This document shows, piece by piece, positions 53,753-63,700 of a DNA stretch of 64,000 nt. This stretch comes from Rubrimonas sp036788415. GTDB taxonomy: Bacteria > Pseudomonadota > Alphaproteobacteria > Rhodobacterales > Rhodobacteraceae. The translations under genes were made by a program, and so were the position numbers. The stretch spans positions 1 through 64,000 of the forward strand of contig NZ_DAIQNN010000001.1 in NCBI RefSeq assembly GCF_036788415.1, in the 5' to 3' direction. The notes under the pieces are model-generated. The model saw only the letters and a program-made list of their open reading frames with translations, did no database searches and had not been told where the DNA came from. How positions within the stretch are numbered: the first letter of the stretch is position 1; the number at the start of each line of letters is the position of its first letter.

Positions 53753-54655
53753 ATGACTGAGGCGATGATCGGCGTGATCGGGGGCAGCGGCGTCTACGCC
53801 ATCGAAGGGCTCGAGGACGCGCAGTGGACCACGGTCGAGACGCCCTGGGGCGCGCCGTCGGACCAGATCCTGCGCGGGCGGATCGGCGGCGTTCCGGTCT
53901 GCTTCCTGCCGCGGCACGGGCGCGGCCACATCCAGACGCCCGCCTCCATCAACTACCGCGCCAACATCGACGCGCTGAAGCGGATCGGCGTGACCGACGT
54001 GATCTCGGTGTCGGCCTGCGGGTCGTTCCGCGAGGAGATGGCGCCGGGCGATTTCGTGATCGTCGACCAGTTCATCGACCGCACCGTCGCGCGCGAAAAG
54101 AGCTTCTTCGGGCCGGGCTGCGTCGCGCATGTTTCGATGGCGCATCCGGTCTGCGCGCGGCTCGGCGACGCGCTGGAGCAGGCCGCCCGCGGCGTCGGCG
54201 TGACCACCCATCGCGGCGGGACGTATCTGGCGATGGAGGGGCCGCAATTCAGCTCGCTGGCGGAGTCGAAGCTCTATCGCGAGCAGTGGGGCTGCCACGT
54301 CATCGGCATGACCAACATGCCCGAAGCCAAGCTCGCCCGCGAGGCGGAGCTCTGCTACGCGACCGTGGCGATGGTGACCGACTACGATTGCTGGCACCCC
54401 GACCACGAGCATGTGGACGTGGCGACCGTCGTGAAAGTGCTGCTCGGCAATGCCGAGAAGGCGCGGGAGATGGTCAAGGCGGTGGTTCCGGCGTTGGCAG
54501 GCGCCCGCGCGCCGGGCGCGCAGAACGGGAACCGCGCGCCCTGTCCGCATGGCTGCGACCGCGCGCTCGAACATGCGCTGATCACGGCGCCCGAGGCGCG
54601 CGACCCTGCGCTCGTCGGCAAGCTCGACGCCGTCGCGGGGCGGGTTCTGAGCTGA
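53753..54655 (+). CDS. mtnP: S-methyl-5'-thioadenosine phosphorylase
   Basis: 300-residue enzyme that splits MTA to adenine and methylthioribose 1-phosphate in methionine salvage. Signatures: IGVIGGSGVYAIEGL, LPRHGRGHIQTPASINYRANI, SVSACGSFREE, GGTYLAMEGPQFSS and IGMTNMPEAKLAREAELCYA, the trimeric MTAP group. GAGGGGG precedes the ATG. It is divergent from the aminotransferase gene; polyamine synthesis yields MTA, so a functional link is plausible but not proven. Confidence 0.95.
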   Translation: MTEAMIGVIGGSGVYAIEGLEDAQWTTVETPWGAPSDQILRGRIGGVPVCFLPRHGRGHIQTPASINYRANIDALKRIGVTDVISVSACGSFREEMAPGDFVIVDQFIDRTVAREKSFFGPGCVAHVSMAHPVCARLGDALEQAARGVGVTTHRGGTYLAMEGPQFSSLAESKLYREQWGCHVIGMTNMPEAKLAREAELCYATVAMVTDYDCWHPDHEHVDVATVVKVLLGNAEKAREMVKAVVPALAGARAPGAQNGNRAPCPHGCDRALEHALITAPEARDPALVGKLDAVAGRVLS

Positions 54656-54790
54656 GACGTGCGAGGGCGAGGCGCCATCGCGCCCCGCCCTCGCCTCGGT
54701 CGATGCAACGCGGCGCGCGTGAAATCCCATGGCGCCAGACCTGAAACGCAAAGCCGCGGCCTCCGCAAACCGGCGCGGCGGCCGCTCCGG

Positions 54791-55135
54791 TCACATCTCG
54801 GCGGCGCCGCCGCGCAGGCGCAGACGGCTGCGCGCGGGCGCGGCCCTCGGCTCGGCCTCGGCGACGCGGAGGTCGACTGCGACGTCGCTGGGCGCGGGCG
54901 CGCGATGGCGCAGGCGGGCGCGCTCGTAGGCCTGCGGGCGCTCCGCGCGCTCGAGGACCGGCGTCGGGACCGGGCGGGAGCCGCGGGCGCGGGTGCGCTC
55001 GAATCCGGCGAAGGCAGGGGCCGCAGCCTCCGCCGCGATAGGCGCCGTCTGGGCGACGGCGGAAGGGGCGGGCGCGGCGGCTGCGAGGCAGGCTGCGGCG
55101 GCGGCGCAGGCGGCGAGGCGTCGGGCGAGGTTCAT
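54791..55135 (-). CDS. Hypothetical exported protein, Ala/Arg/Pro-rich
   Basis: 114 residues with a clear signal peptide (MNLARRLAACAAAAACLAAAAPAPSAVAQ). The rest is low-complexity, Arg/Ala/Pro-rich, with no recognised domain. The start is fair. A perfect CRP-type palindrome lies 86 bp upstream, so it may be cAMP-CRP regulated. It may be a short periplasmic protein or a lineage-specific gene. Confidence 0.55.
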   Translation of the reverse strand: MNLARRLAACAAAAACLAAAAPAPSAVAQTAPIAAEAAAPAFAGFERTRARGSRPVPTPVLERAERPQAYERARLRHRAPAPSDVAVDLRVAEAEPRAAPARSRLRLRGGAAEM

Positions 55136-55220
55136 CGGGGGCGTCCTTTCGGTCCGAGTGTCCGGCGCCGGCGGCCTTTCCGCCGACGCCCTGACACTTG
55201 CCGATTCGCCGCCCCCGATC

Positions 55221-55236
55221 TGTGATCCGCTTCACA
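55221..55236. promoter_or_regulatory. CRP-type binding site TGTGA-N6-TCACA
   Basis: A perfect match to the CRP consensus, TGTGA TCCGCT TCACA, lies in the 114 bp between the exported-protein gene start and the end of the DUF533 gene on the minus strand. It could control the exported protein. A class III cyclase occurs in the same window at 27 kb. Confidence 0.65.
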
Positions 55237-55249
55237 TGGCCCGTGGCGC

Positions 55250-55939
55250 TCAGGCGCCGACGACCTGCGCCTCGATCTCGGCGGCGATCCCCGCCTCCAG
55301 CCCAAGCGCGGCGGCGAGTTCGCCCAGATAGGCCCGTTCCTTCGGATCGTCGCCGCCGCAGACCAGAGCCGACACCGCGTAGATTTCGCGCCGCGCCTGA
55401 TCGCTGTCCGCGAGGGCCGCGATCTCGGCCGCGACGAGCGGCTTGGACAGCTCGTCCATCAGCACCGTCTGCGCGTCGGGGCCGAGTTCGGCGAGATGCT
55501 GCTGGATCAGCTTCTTCTCGGCGTCGTCGATATGCCCGTCGGCCTTGGCCGCCGCGATCATCGCCGAGAGGATGGCGGCGCTGCGGGCGTCCGCCGCCGG
55601 GCCGGCGAGTTCGCCCACCGGCGCCGCGTCGGGCGCGGGCGCGCCGGCGCTGCGCTTGGCGTAGGCGTCGTAGGCCATCTTGCCGAGCATCCCCAGCCCG
55701 CCGAGCAGCACGCCGGTCTTGGTCGCCGAGCGCCCGGTCTTGGTGCCGAGCAGCAGGCCCAGCACGGCCGCCGCGGCGCCGCCGGCCAGCGCGGTGTTGC
55801 GCATGGTCTCGCGGCTATTGGCGTCGTCGCCGACGCCGAGCTTCTCGGCGGCGAGGTTCTCGCCCTTGGCGTAGAGGTCCTTGCCCCCCGCCATGATCTG
55901 GTCGAGCACGGATTTCATCTTCGTGTTGAGGTCGTTCAT
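55250..55939 (-). CDS. DUF533/TerB-like inner-membrane protein
   Basis: 229 residues. N-terminal polar helix (about 1-45), a glycine/alanine-rich hydrophobic stretch (GGAAAAVLGLLLGTK to GGLGMLGKMAYDAYAK, about 53-92), then a TerB-type helical domain (AAKADGHIDDAEKKLIQQHL, PLVAAEIAALADSDQARREIYAVSALV). This matches the DUF533 (YebE-like) family of unknown function, often stress-induced. A GGAGAGAA-type SD precedes the ATG and a TATAGT is about 40 bp upstream. Confidence 0.88.
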   Translation of the reverse strand: MNDLNTKMKSVLDQIMAGGKDLYAKGENLAAEKLGVGDDANSRETMRNTALAGGAAAAVLGLLLGTKTGRSATKTGVLLGGLGMLGKMAYDAYAKRSAGAPAPDAAPVGELAGPAADARSAAILSAMIAAAKADGHIDDAEKKLIQQHLAELGPDAQTVLMDELSKPLVAAEIAALADSDQARREIYAVSALVCGGDDPKERAYLGELAAALGLEAGIAAEIEAQVVGA

Positions 55940-55978
55940 GATTTTCTCTCCCTGCGGCGCCGAATGCGGCGGCGCGAC

Positions 55979-55984
55979 ACTATA
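55979..55984 (-). promoter_or_regulatory. Candidate -10 for the DUF533 gene
   Basis: On the minus strand TATAGT lies about 40 bp before the DUF533 start in an otherwise GC-rich gap. A TGACGC about 19 bases further up could be a weak -35. Confidence 0.35.
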
Positions 55985-56006
55985 ATGAAAGTGCGACGGC
56001 GATGCG

Positions 56007-56372
56007 TCAGCCCGGCTCGCGGTCGCTGGGATGGTTCACGCCGTCGAACCACGCCACGGGCTCGACGGCCCGCATGTCCGCCCCCTCGACGCAGCCGAGA
56101 TTGACGCCGCATTCCTCGGGATTCGAGCGGCGGCGGTGATGGGTGTAGATCCCGCAGACGCCGCAGAAATAATGCTCCGCCGTCATCGTGCCGAACTGGT
56201 AGCGGCGCAGCGCGTCGCCCGCCTCGACCACCAGATCGGCTCGCGGCACGCTGACCATGACCGCGCCCTTGCGCCGGCACAGCGAGCAGTCGCAGCGGCG
56301 CGCGCTGGCGAGGTCGAGCGCGGGGAAGCGCAGGCGGATCGCGCCGCAATGGCAGCTTGCGGTGACAGTCAT
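56007..56372 (-). CDS. GFA-family zinc protein (CENP-V/glutathione-dependent formaldehyde-activating fold)
   Basis: 121 residues. Zinc-binding cysteines occur as CHCG (8-11), CDCSLC and CGVCG, the GFA pattern. Typical FPALDLASARRCDCSLCRRKGAV and HYFCGVCGIYTHHRRRSNP. Reactions in this family are mostly unassigned. It overlaps the HAD phosphatase gene by 4 nt (ATGA) and is translated after it. Confidence 0.92.
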   Translation of the reverse strand: MTVTASCHCGAIRLRFPALDLASARRCDCSLCRRKGAVMVSVPRADLVVEAGDALRRYQFGTMTAEHYFCGVCGIYTHHRRRSNPEECGVNLGCVEGADMRAVEPVAWFDGVNHPSDREPG

Positions 56373-57109
56373 GCGGTGGGCGCCTCGTCGAACAGCTCGG
56401 AGAACAGGAGGGCGGGGATCGCCGCGATCGAGGGCAGGACGATGTCGGCGAGCGCGCCGAGCTCCTCCTCGTCCGCCGGGCCGGTGAGCACGCCGATGGC
56501 GAGCGCCGCCCCCGCCGCCCGCGCCGCGCCCAGATCGTGCAGGCTGTCGCCGACCATCGCGATCTCCGCCGGCGCCAGCCCGGTCGCCTCCGCGAAGGCG
56601 AAGACCATGCCCGGCCCCGGCTTCAGCCCGTGCCCGCTGTCATAGCCCGCGACGAAGTCGAAATGCGCGTGCACGCCCGCGGCGCGCAGGTGCCGTCGCG
56701 CCGCGCTCTCGCTGTCATGGGTGGCGACGCCGAGCCGCAGGCCGCGCCGGCGCAGCCCGCCCAGAAGCCCGCCCAGATCCTCCGCCGCCGGCGTCAGCGT
56801 CGCCTCGCCGAGCCCGGCCTCCGCCGCCAGCGCCTGCGCCTCCAGCGCGCGCGGGTCGGCCCCCGGCAGATGCGCCGCCAGCGCCTCGGCGACCTGCCGC
56901 CCCGACCCCGCGACGCAGGGCGAGCCCGCCGCGAAACGGCCCGAGTGCGGATCGTAACCGATCGCGCCGCCCAGCCGCAGCCGCAGCGCCGCGTCGCCCG
57001 GCGCGAGCGCGTCGAGCAGGGCCTCGACCGCGGCCCGCCAGGTCGCGGCGAAGTCGAACAGCGTCCCGTCCTTGTCGAACAGCACGCCCCGGATCGGCCG
57101 TCGCTTCAT
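56369..57109 (-). CDS. HAD hydrolase, phosphoglycolate phosphatase-like
   Basis: 246 residues. HAD motif I FDKDGTLFDF near residues 10-19, motif II GVATHDSES, lysine in HGLKPGPGM and motif IV MVGDSLHDLGAA. C1-capped like Gph/PGP or pyrophosphatase PpaX. The small phosphate ester hydrolysed is unknown. The ATG at 57109 fits motif I; a longer upstream frame covers the neighbouring promoter. It is divergent from the FadR-type gene. Confidence 0.88.
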   Translation of the reverse strand: MKRRPIRGVLFDKDGTLFDFAATWRAAVEALLDALAPGDAALRLRLGGAIGYDPHSGRFAAGSPCVAGSGRQVAEALAAHLPGADPRALEAQALAAEAGLGEATLTPAAEDLGGLLGGLRRRGLRLGVATHDSESAARRHLRAAGVHAHFDFVAGYDSGHGLKPGPGMVFAFAEATGLAPAEIAMVGDSLHDLGAARAAGAALAIGVLTGPADEEELGALADIVLPSIAAIPALLFSELFDEAPTA

Positions 57110-57185
57110 ACCCCGCCTTCGCGCCCCGTTTCGCCGCCCCGATGCGAGCGCCGCCAGCAAGCCCGCCGCCGCGCCGGAACGCAAG

Positions 57186-57240
57186 AGAGCCAATAGCAGA
57201 AATTGGTTCCTTTGGTCTGATATTGGTCTTGCATGCGTCC
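57186..57240 (+). promoter_or_regulatory. FadR/HAD divergent promoter with three TTGGT repeats
   Basis: An A/T-rich patch carries TTGGT at 57203, 57212 and 57223 (spacing 9 and 11 bases). These repeats could be operator half-sites of the adjacent FadR-type regulator and overlap the likely promoters of the regulator and the HAD gene. Confidence 0.45.
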
Positions 57241-57287
57241 CGCCGCCCGGCTATTCCTCGCGAAAACGCAGGGGAAGGAGCGCGCGG

Positions 57288-57988
57288 GTGGCGACGGCGG
57301 AACAGGCTCTGGAGATGTTGCGCAAGGCGCTCGACAGCGGCGCCTATCCGACCGGCGCGCGGCTGCCGCCGGAGCGCGATCTGGCGCGCCGCTTCGCGAT
57401 GGGGCGCGGGACCGTGCGCAAGGCGCTCGACGCTTTGGCGCGCGAGGGCCGGATCACCCGCCATGTCGGGCGCGGCGCCTTCGTCACCCAGGCGCACGGG
57501 CCGCTCGGCCTGACCGACGCGCCGAGCCCCGCGGACGTCATGGAGGTCCGGCTGATCGTCGAGCCCGCCATCGCCGCCGCCGCGGCGCTGCGCGCGCGCC
57601 CCGACGAACTCGCGCTGATCGGCGGTCTGCTCGAGCCCGACGCCGCCCCCGATCCCGACTGGCGCGCCTGGGAGGCGCGCGACGACGCGTTCCACAGCGC
57701 GCTCGCCGCCGCCAGCCGCAATCCGCTGCTCAGTTCGCTGCTCGAGACGCTGCACCGGATGCGCCGCAGCGAGGACTGGTCGCGCCTGCGCCGCACCACG
57801 CTGAGCCCTCAGGCACAGCGCGCCAATCTGCGCCGCCACCGCGAGATCGCCGAGGCCGTCGCCCGCCGCGACGCCGCCGGCGCGGCCTCTGCGATGCGCG
57901 CCCATCTGACCGAAGTCGACGCCGCCATGCGCGCCGGCGTCGACGCGGCGCTCGCCGAAACGCCTTCACATCAGGGAGAATCCGTCCG

Positions 57989-57992
<4 letters not shown>
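57288..57992 (+). CDS. FadR-subfamily GntR transcriptional regulator
   Basis: 234 residues. N-terminal winged helix (about 5-68: ALDSGAYPTGARLPPERDLA, GTVRKALDALAREGRI, GRGAFV) and a C-terminal FCD ligand domain (MEVRLIVEPAIAAAAALRA, RRHREIAEAVARRDA, AMRAHL). The GTG start at 57288 has GGGGAAGGAG upstream. Its stop overlaps the start of the CoA ligase (ATGA), so it probably controls its own operon in response to an acidic metabolite. Confidence 0.9.
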
Positions 57993-59512
<1,520 letters not shown>

Positions 59513-59527
59513 GAAAGGATCGAGTCG

Positions 59528-60499
59528 ATGAAGATCTGCGTATTCGGCGCCGGCGCGATCGGCGGCTATCTGGCGGTGCGGCTGGCGAACGCCGGTCAGG
59601 AGGTTTCGGTGGTCGCGCGCGGGCCGCATCTCGCGGCGATCCGCGAGAACGGTCTGAAGCTGCGGATCGACGGGCGCGAGGAAGTCGCCCGCATCCGCGC
59701 GGAGGAGGACGCCGCCGCCCTCGGCCCGCAGGATTACGTGATCGTCACCCTCAAGGCGCACTCGCTGCCCCCGGTGGTGGACAAGCTCCTGCCGCTGTTC
59801 GGCCCCGATACGACCTTCGTCACGGCGATGAACGGCGTGCCTTACTGGTATTTCCACGGGCTGGAAGGGCAGGCATGGCGGCGCGTCGAGGCGGTGGACC
59901 CCGGCGGCAAGGTCTCGTCGGCCATACCGCCCGAGCGCGCGCTCGGCTGCGTGGTCTATCCCGCGACGGAAGTGGTGGAGCCCGGCGTGATCGAGCATGT
60001 CTCGGGCGACCGCTTCACGCTGGGCGAGCCCGACGGCTCGAAATCCGAGCGGTCGCAGGCGCTGTCGAAGGCGATGATCGCGGCGGGCTTCAAGGCGCCG
60101 GTGCGCCCGCGCATCCGCGACGAGATATGGGTGAAGCTGTGGGGGAACCTCGCCTTCAACCCGATGTCGGCGCTGACCGGCCAGACGCTCGACGTGCTCG
60201 CGACGCAGCCCGATCTGCGGGCGGTGGCGCGGGCGATGATGGTCGAGGGCCAGCAGGTCGCCGAGGCGCTCGGCGTGAAGTTCTCGATCGACGTGGACAA
60301 GCGCATCGCCGGCGCGGCGGAAGTCGGCGCGCACAAGACGTCGATGCTGCAGGACCTCGAACGCGGGCGCCCCATGGAGATCGACGCGCTGGTGACGGCG
60401 GTCGCCGAACTCGGCGCGGCGACGGGCGTCGCCACGCCGACCATCGACACGGTGCTGGCGCTGGTGCGCGCGCGCGCTCAGGCGGCCGGCTGTCTCTGA
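59528..60499 (+). CDS. 2-dehydropantoate 2-reductase-like enzyme
   Basis: 323-residue NADPH-dependent reductase of the PanE/ApbA family. N-terminal Rossmann motif MKICVFGAGAIGGYLAVRLANAGQEVSVVARG, then VTLKAHSLPPVV, and C-terminal helical domain KLWGNLAFNPMSALTG and SMLQDLERGRPMEIDALV with the conserved Lys/Asp residues. Its place after the CoA ligase suggests a role on a related 2-oxo acid rather than pantothenate synthesis; both are possible. Confidence 0.85.
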   Translation: MKICVFGAGAIGGYLAVRLANAGQEVSVVARGPHLAAIRENGLKLRIDGREEVARIRAEEDAAALGPQDYVIVTLKAHSLPPVVDKLLPLFGPDTTFVTAMNGVPYWYFHGLEGQAWRRVEAVDPGGKVSSAIPPERALGCVVYPATEVVEPGVIEHVSGDRFTLGEPDGSKSERSQALSKAMIAAGFKAPVRPRIRDEIWVKLWGNLAFNPMSALTGQTLDVLATQPDLRAVARAMMVEGQQVAEALGVKFSIDVDKRIAGAAEVGAHKTSMLQDLERGRPMEIDALVTAVAELGAATGVATPTIDTVLALVRARAQAAGCL

Positions 60500-60739
60500 C
60501 GCGCGCCCGGCCTTCGCGTCGCGGCGCTGATGCTGCGGCGCAACGCATCCGCGGCGGAACGCAGGGCGCGCGGAGGTCCGCAGCCTCCGCCGGCGGCCTT
60601 GCGCTTGCGTAACGACTCGCGCAATGCGAAAGCACTCGGGTATGCGACGATCTTCGGCATCATGCGCCTTTAACCACTTTGGTGCTGCACCGCACGCTAA
60701 CGGTCGTTATCCTCAGGCATCCGTTTTGGAGCTTCGGAC

Positions 60740-63700
60740 TTGCTGAACCGCGTCGCCGCCGCAGAGATCGGAATTCTCGGATACGCCTGCCGATTGCCCG
60801 GCGCCGATACGCCCAGCGCCTTCTGGAACGTGCTGCGCGAGGGACGATGCGTGGTCGGGAGGATCGGGCCAGAGCGGTGGTCCGACCTGTCCTTCGTCAA
60901 TCCCGACCGCATGGCGACCGGTTTCACCTATACGGCCGCCGCCGCGGTGCTCGACGACGTGTGGAGCTTCGACGCTGGCTTTTTCGGCCTGTCCCCGCGC
61001 GAGGCGGCGCAGATGGACCCGCAGCAGCGGGTGATGCTCGAAGTCGCGTGGGAGGCGCTCGAGATGGCGGGCCTGCCGCCGTCGCGGGTGGCGGGGCGCG
61101 GCTGCGGCGTGTTCGTGGGCTCGTCCGGGCTCGATTACGGCACGGCCGGCGCGGCGGGCGACCCTGCGGCGGCGGACGCGCAGTTCATGACCGGCAACAC
61201 GCTGAGCATCATCGCCAACCGCGTGGCGCATGTGCTCGACGCGCAGGGGCCCAGCTACGTGATCGACACGGCGTGCTCCTCCTCGCTCTTCGCCTTCCAC
61301 GCCGCCTGCGAGGCGATCCGCTCGGGCGAGATCGAGATCGCGATCGTGGGCGGCGTCAACATGCTGCTCTCGCCGATGCCCTTCGTGGGCTTCTCGCGCG
61401 CCGGGATGCTGTCGCCGGGCGGGCTGTGCCGGCCTTTCGACGCGGGGGCGGACGGCTATGTGCGGGGCGAGGGCGCGGTCGCCTTCGTGATCGGCGACAT
61501 GGAGATGGCGCGCGCGCAGGGCGATCCGGTGCGCGGCGTGGTGCTCGGCTCGGGGATCAACAGCGACGGCGGGGCCGGCGGGCTGTCGGTGCCGAGCTGC
61601 CGCCGCCAGGAAGAGCTGATGCGCAAGGTCTGCGCGGCCGCCGGGCTCGACCCCGACGACCTCGCCTTCGTCGAGGCGCACGGGACCGGGACCGCCGTGG
61701 GCGATCCGATCGAGGCGCGCGCGATCGGGCGGGCCTTCGGGGCGCGTCGGGCGGCGCCGTTGCCGATCGGGTCGGCCAAGTCCAATTTCGGCCATCTGGA
61801 GCCCGCTTCGGGTCTCGTCGGCCTGCTCAAGGCGCAGATGGCGCTGGAGGCGGGCGAGTTGCCGCGCACCCTCCATGTCGAGACGCCCAATCCCGCGATC
61901 CCCTTCGCAGCCCTCAACCTCGCGCTGACGACCGAGCCCGTGGCGCTGCCGGCGCGCGGCGCGCCTTGGGCCGCCGGGGTCAACTCGTTCGGGTTCGGCG
62001 GCGCCAACGCCCATGTGGCGATCCGGCAGCCGACGGCGGAGGAGGCGGCGGCGCCGGACGACGCGCCCGCGCCCGCGACGCAGGCCCCGCTGATCCTGTC
62101 CGCCGCCTCGGAGGAGGCGCTGCGCGCGACCGCGGCGCGCTGGCGCGGGCGGCTGGCCCAGGCCGACGTGGCCACGACCGACGCGCTGGTCGCGGCGGCG
62201 GCGCATCGGCGGGCGCGGCTGGCGCGGCGGCTGGTGGTGGTCGAGGGCGGGCGCGCCGCCCGGGTCGCGGCGCTCGACGCGTTTCTCGATGGGCGCGAGG
62301 ATGGCGGCTGGGTGGTCGAGCAGGCGCTGGCCGGGCACGCAGCGCCCGTCGCCTTCGTCTTCTCTGGCAACGGCTCGCAATGGCCGGGGATGGGTCTCGC
62401 GGCCTATGGCGCGGACGCGGCCTTCCGCGACAGCTTCGACGCCACGGCGGCGCTGGTCGCGGCGGAGGGCGGCCCGGACCTCGAGGCGGAGCTGCGCGGC
62501 CCCGACCTAGAAGCGCGCCTGACGCTGGCCGACGTCGCGCAGCCGCTGCTGCTGGCGATCCAGATCGCGACGGTGGACGCGCTGGCGGCGCGCGGCGTGA
62601 CGCCGATGGCGGTTGCGGGACATTCCGTGGGCGAGGTCGCCGCCTCCTGGGCCTGCGGCGCGCTCAGCCGCGCGCAGGCGGCGCGGCTGGCGGTGCGGCG
62701 GGCGCGCCGGCAGGCGCCTCTGCTGGGGACCGGCGGCATGGCCGCCGTGCTCGCCTCCGCCGAGGCGGTCGAGGCGCTGATCGCCGCGCGGGGCCTGCGC
62801 GACGTCGCCGTCGCCGCCGACAACAGCCCGCGCGGCGCAACGGTCTCGGGCGCTCCGGAGGCGATCGACGCGATCATCGCCGCCGCCCGCGCGGAACGCG
62901 TCGCGGCGCGCCGGCTGCGCGTCGACTACCCGTTCCACGGGCCGCTGATGGAGCGCATCCGCGAGCCCCTTCTCGCCGATCTCGCCGATCTCGCGCCGTC
63001 GCCTTCGCGCATCCCCTTCGTCTCGACGACCGAAGGCGCGGTCTGCGCCGGCGAGGCGCTCGACGCCGATTACTGGTGGCGCAACGCGCGCCAGCCGGTG
63101 CTGTTCCGGCAGGCGGCGCTCGCGCTGACCGAACTCGGGGCGGCCTGCTTCGTCGAGATCGGGCCGCAACCCTCGTTGCAGAACTACGTCGCCGACACGC
63201 TCTCGGCGCAGGGCGCGCGTTTCGTGACGGCGCCGACGCTGCGCCGGCAGGGCCGCGGCGCCGAGGATTTCGCCGTGATCGCGGCGCGGATCGCGGCGCT
63301 GGGCGGCGCGGTCGACGACGCGCGCCTGTTCGGCCCGCCCACGGCGATGCGCGTCGACCCGCCGCTCTATCCGTGGTCGCGCAAGGTTCACCGGATGGCG
63401 CAGACGCCCGAGGCGCTGAACGTGCTGCGCGCGCCGGCGGCGCGCCCGCTGCTCGGCTGGCGGGCGCGCGCCGACGAAGGCGCGTGGCGCGCGGTCTTCG
63501 ATCTCGCAGAGCCCGAGCGCGGGGCGTGGCTGGCCGATCATGCGGTGGACGGACAGGCTGCCTTTCCGGCGGCCGGGTTCGTCGAACTGGCGCTGGAGGC
63601 GGCGGCCGAGGTTCTCGGCGACGGGCCGGTCGAGCTGTCGGGCTTCGAAGTTCTGCGCCCGCTGGCCTTGCCGCCCGGCGGACGGGTCGAGCTGCGCACC

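Noticed and set aside
52216..53754. Long N-terminus of the aminotransferase up to 53754
   Set aside because: The extra 47 residues are Arg/Ala-rich and overlap the mtnP start region; the ATG at 53613 has a strong SD.
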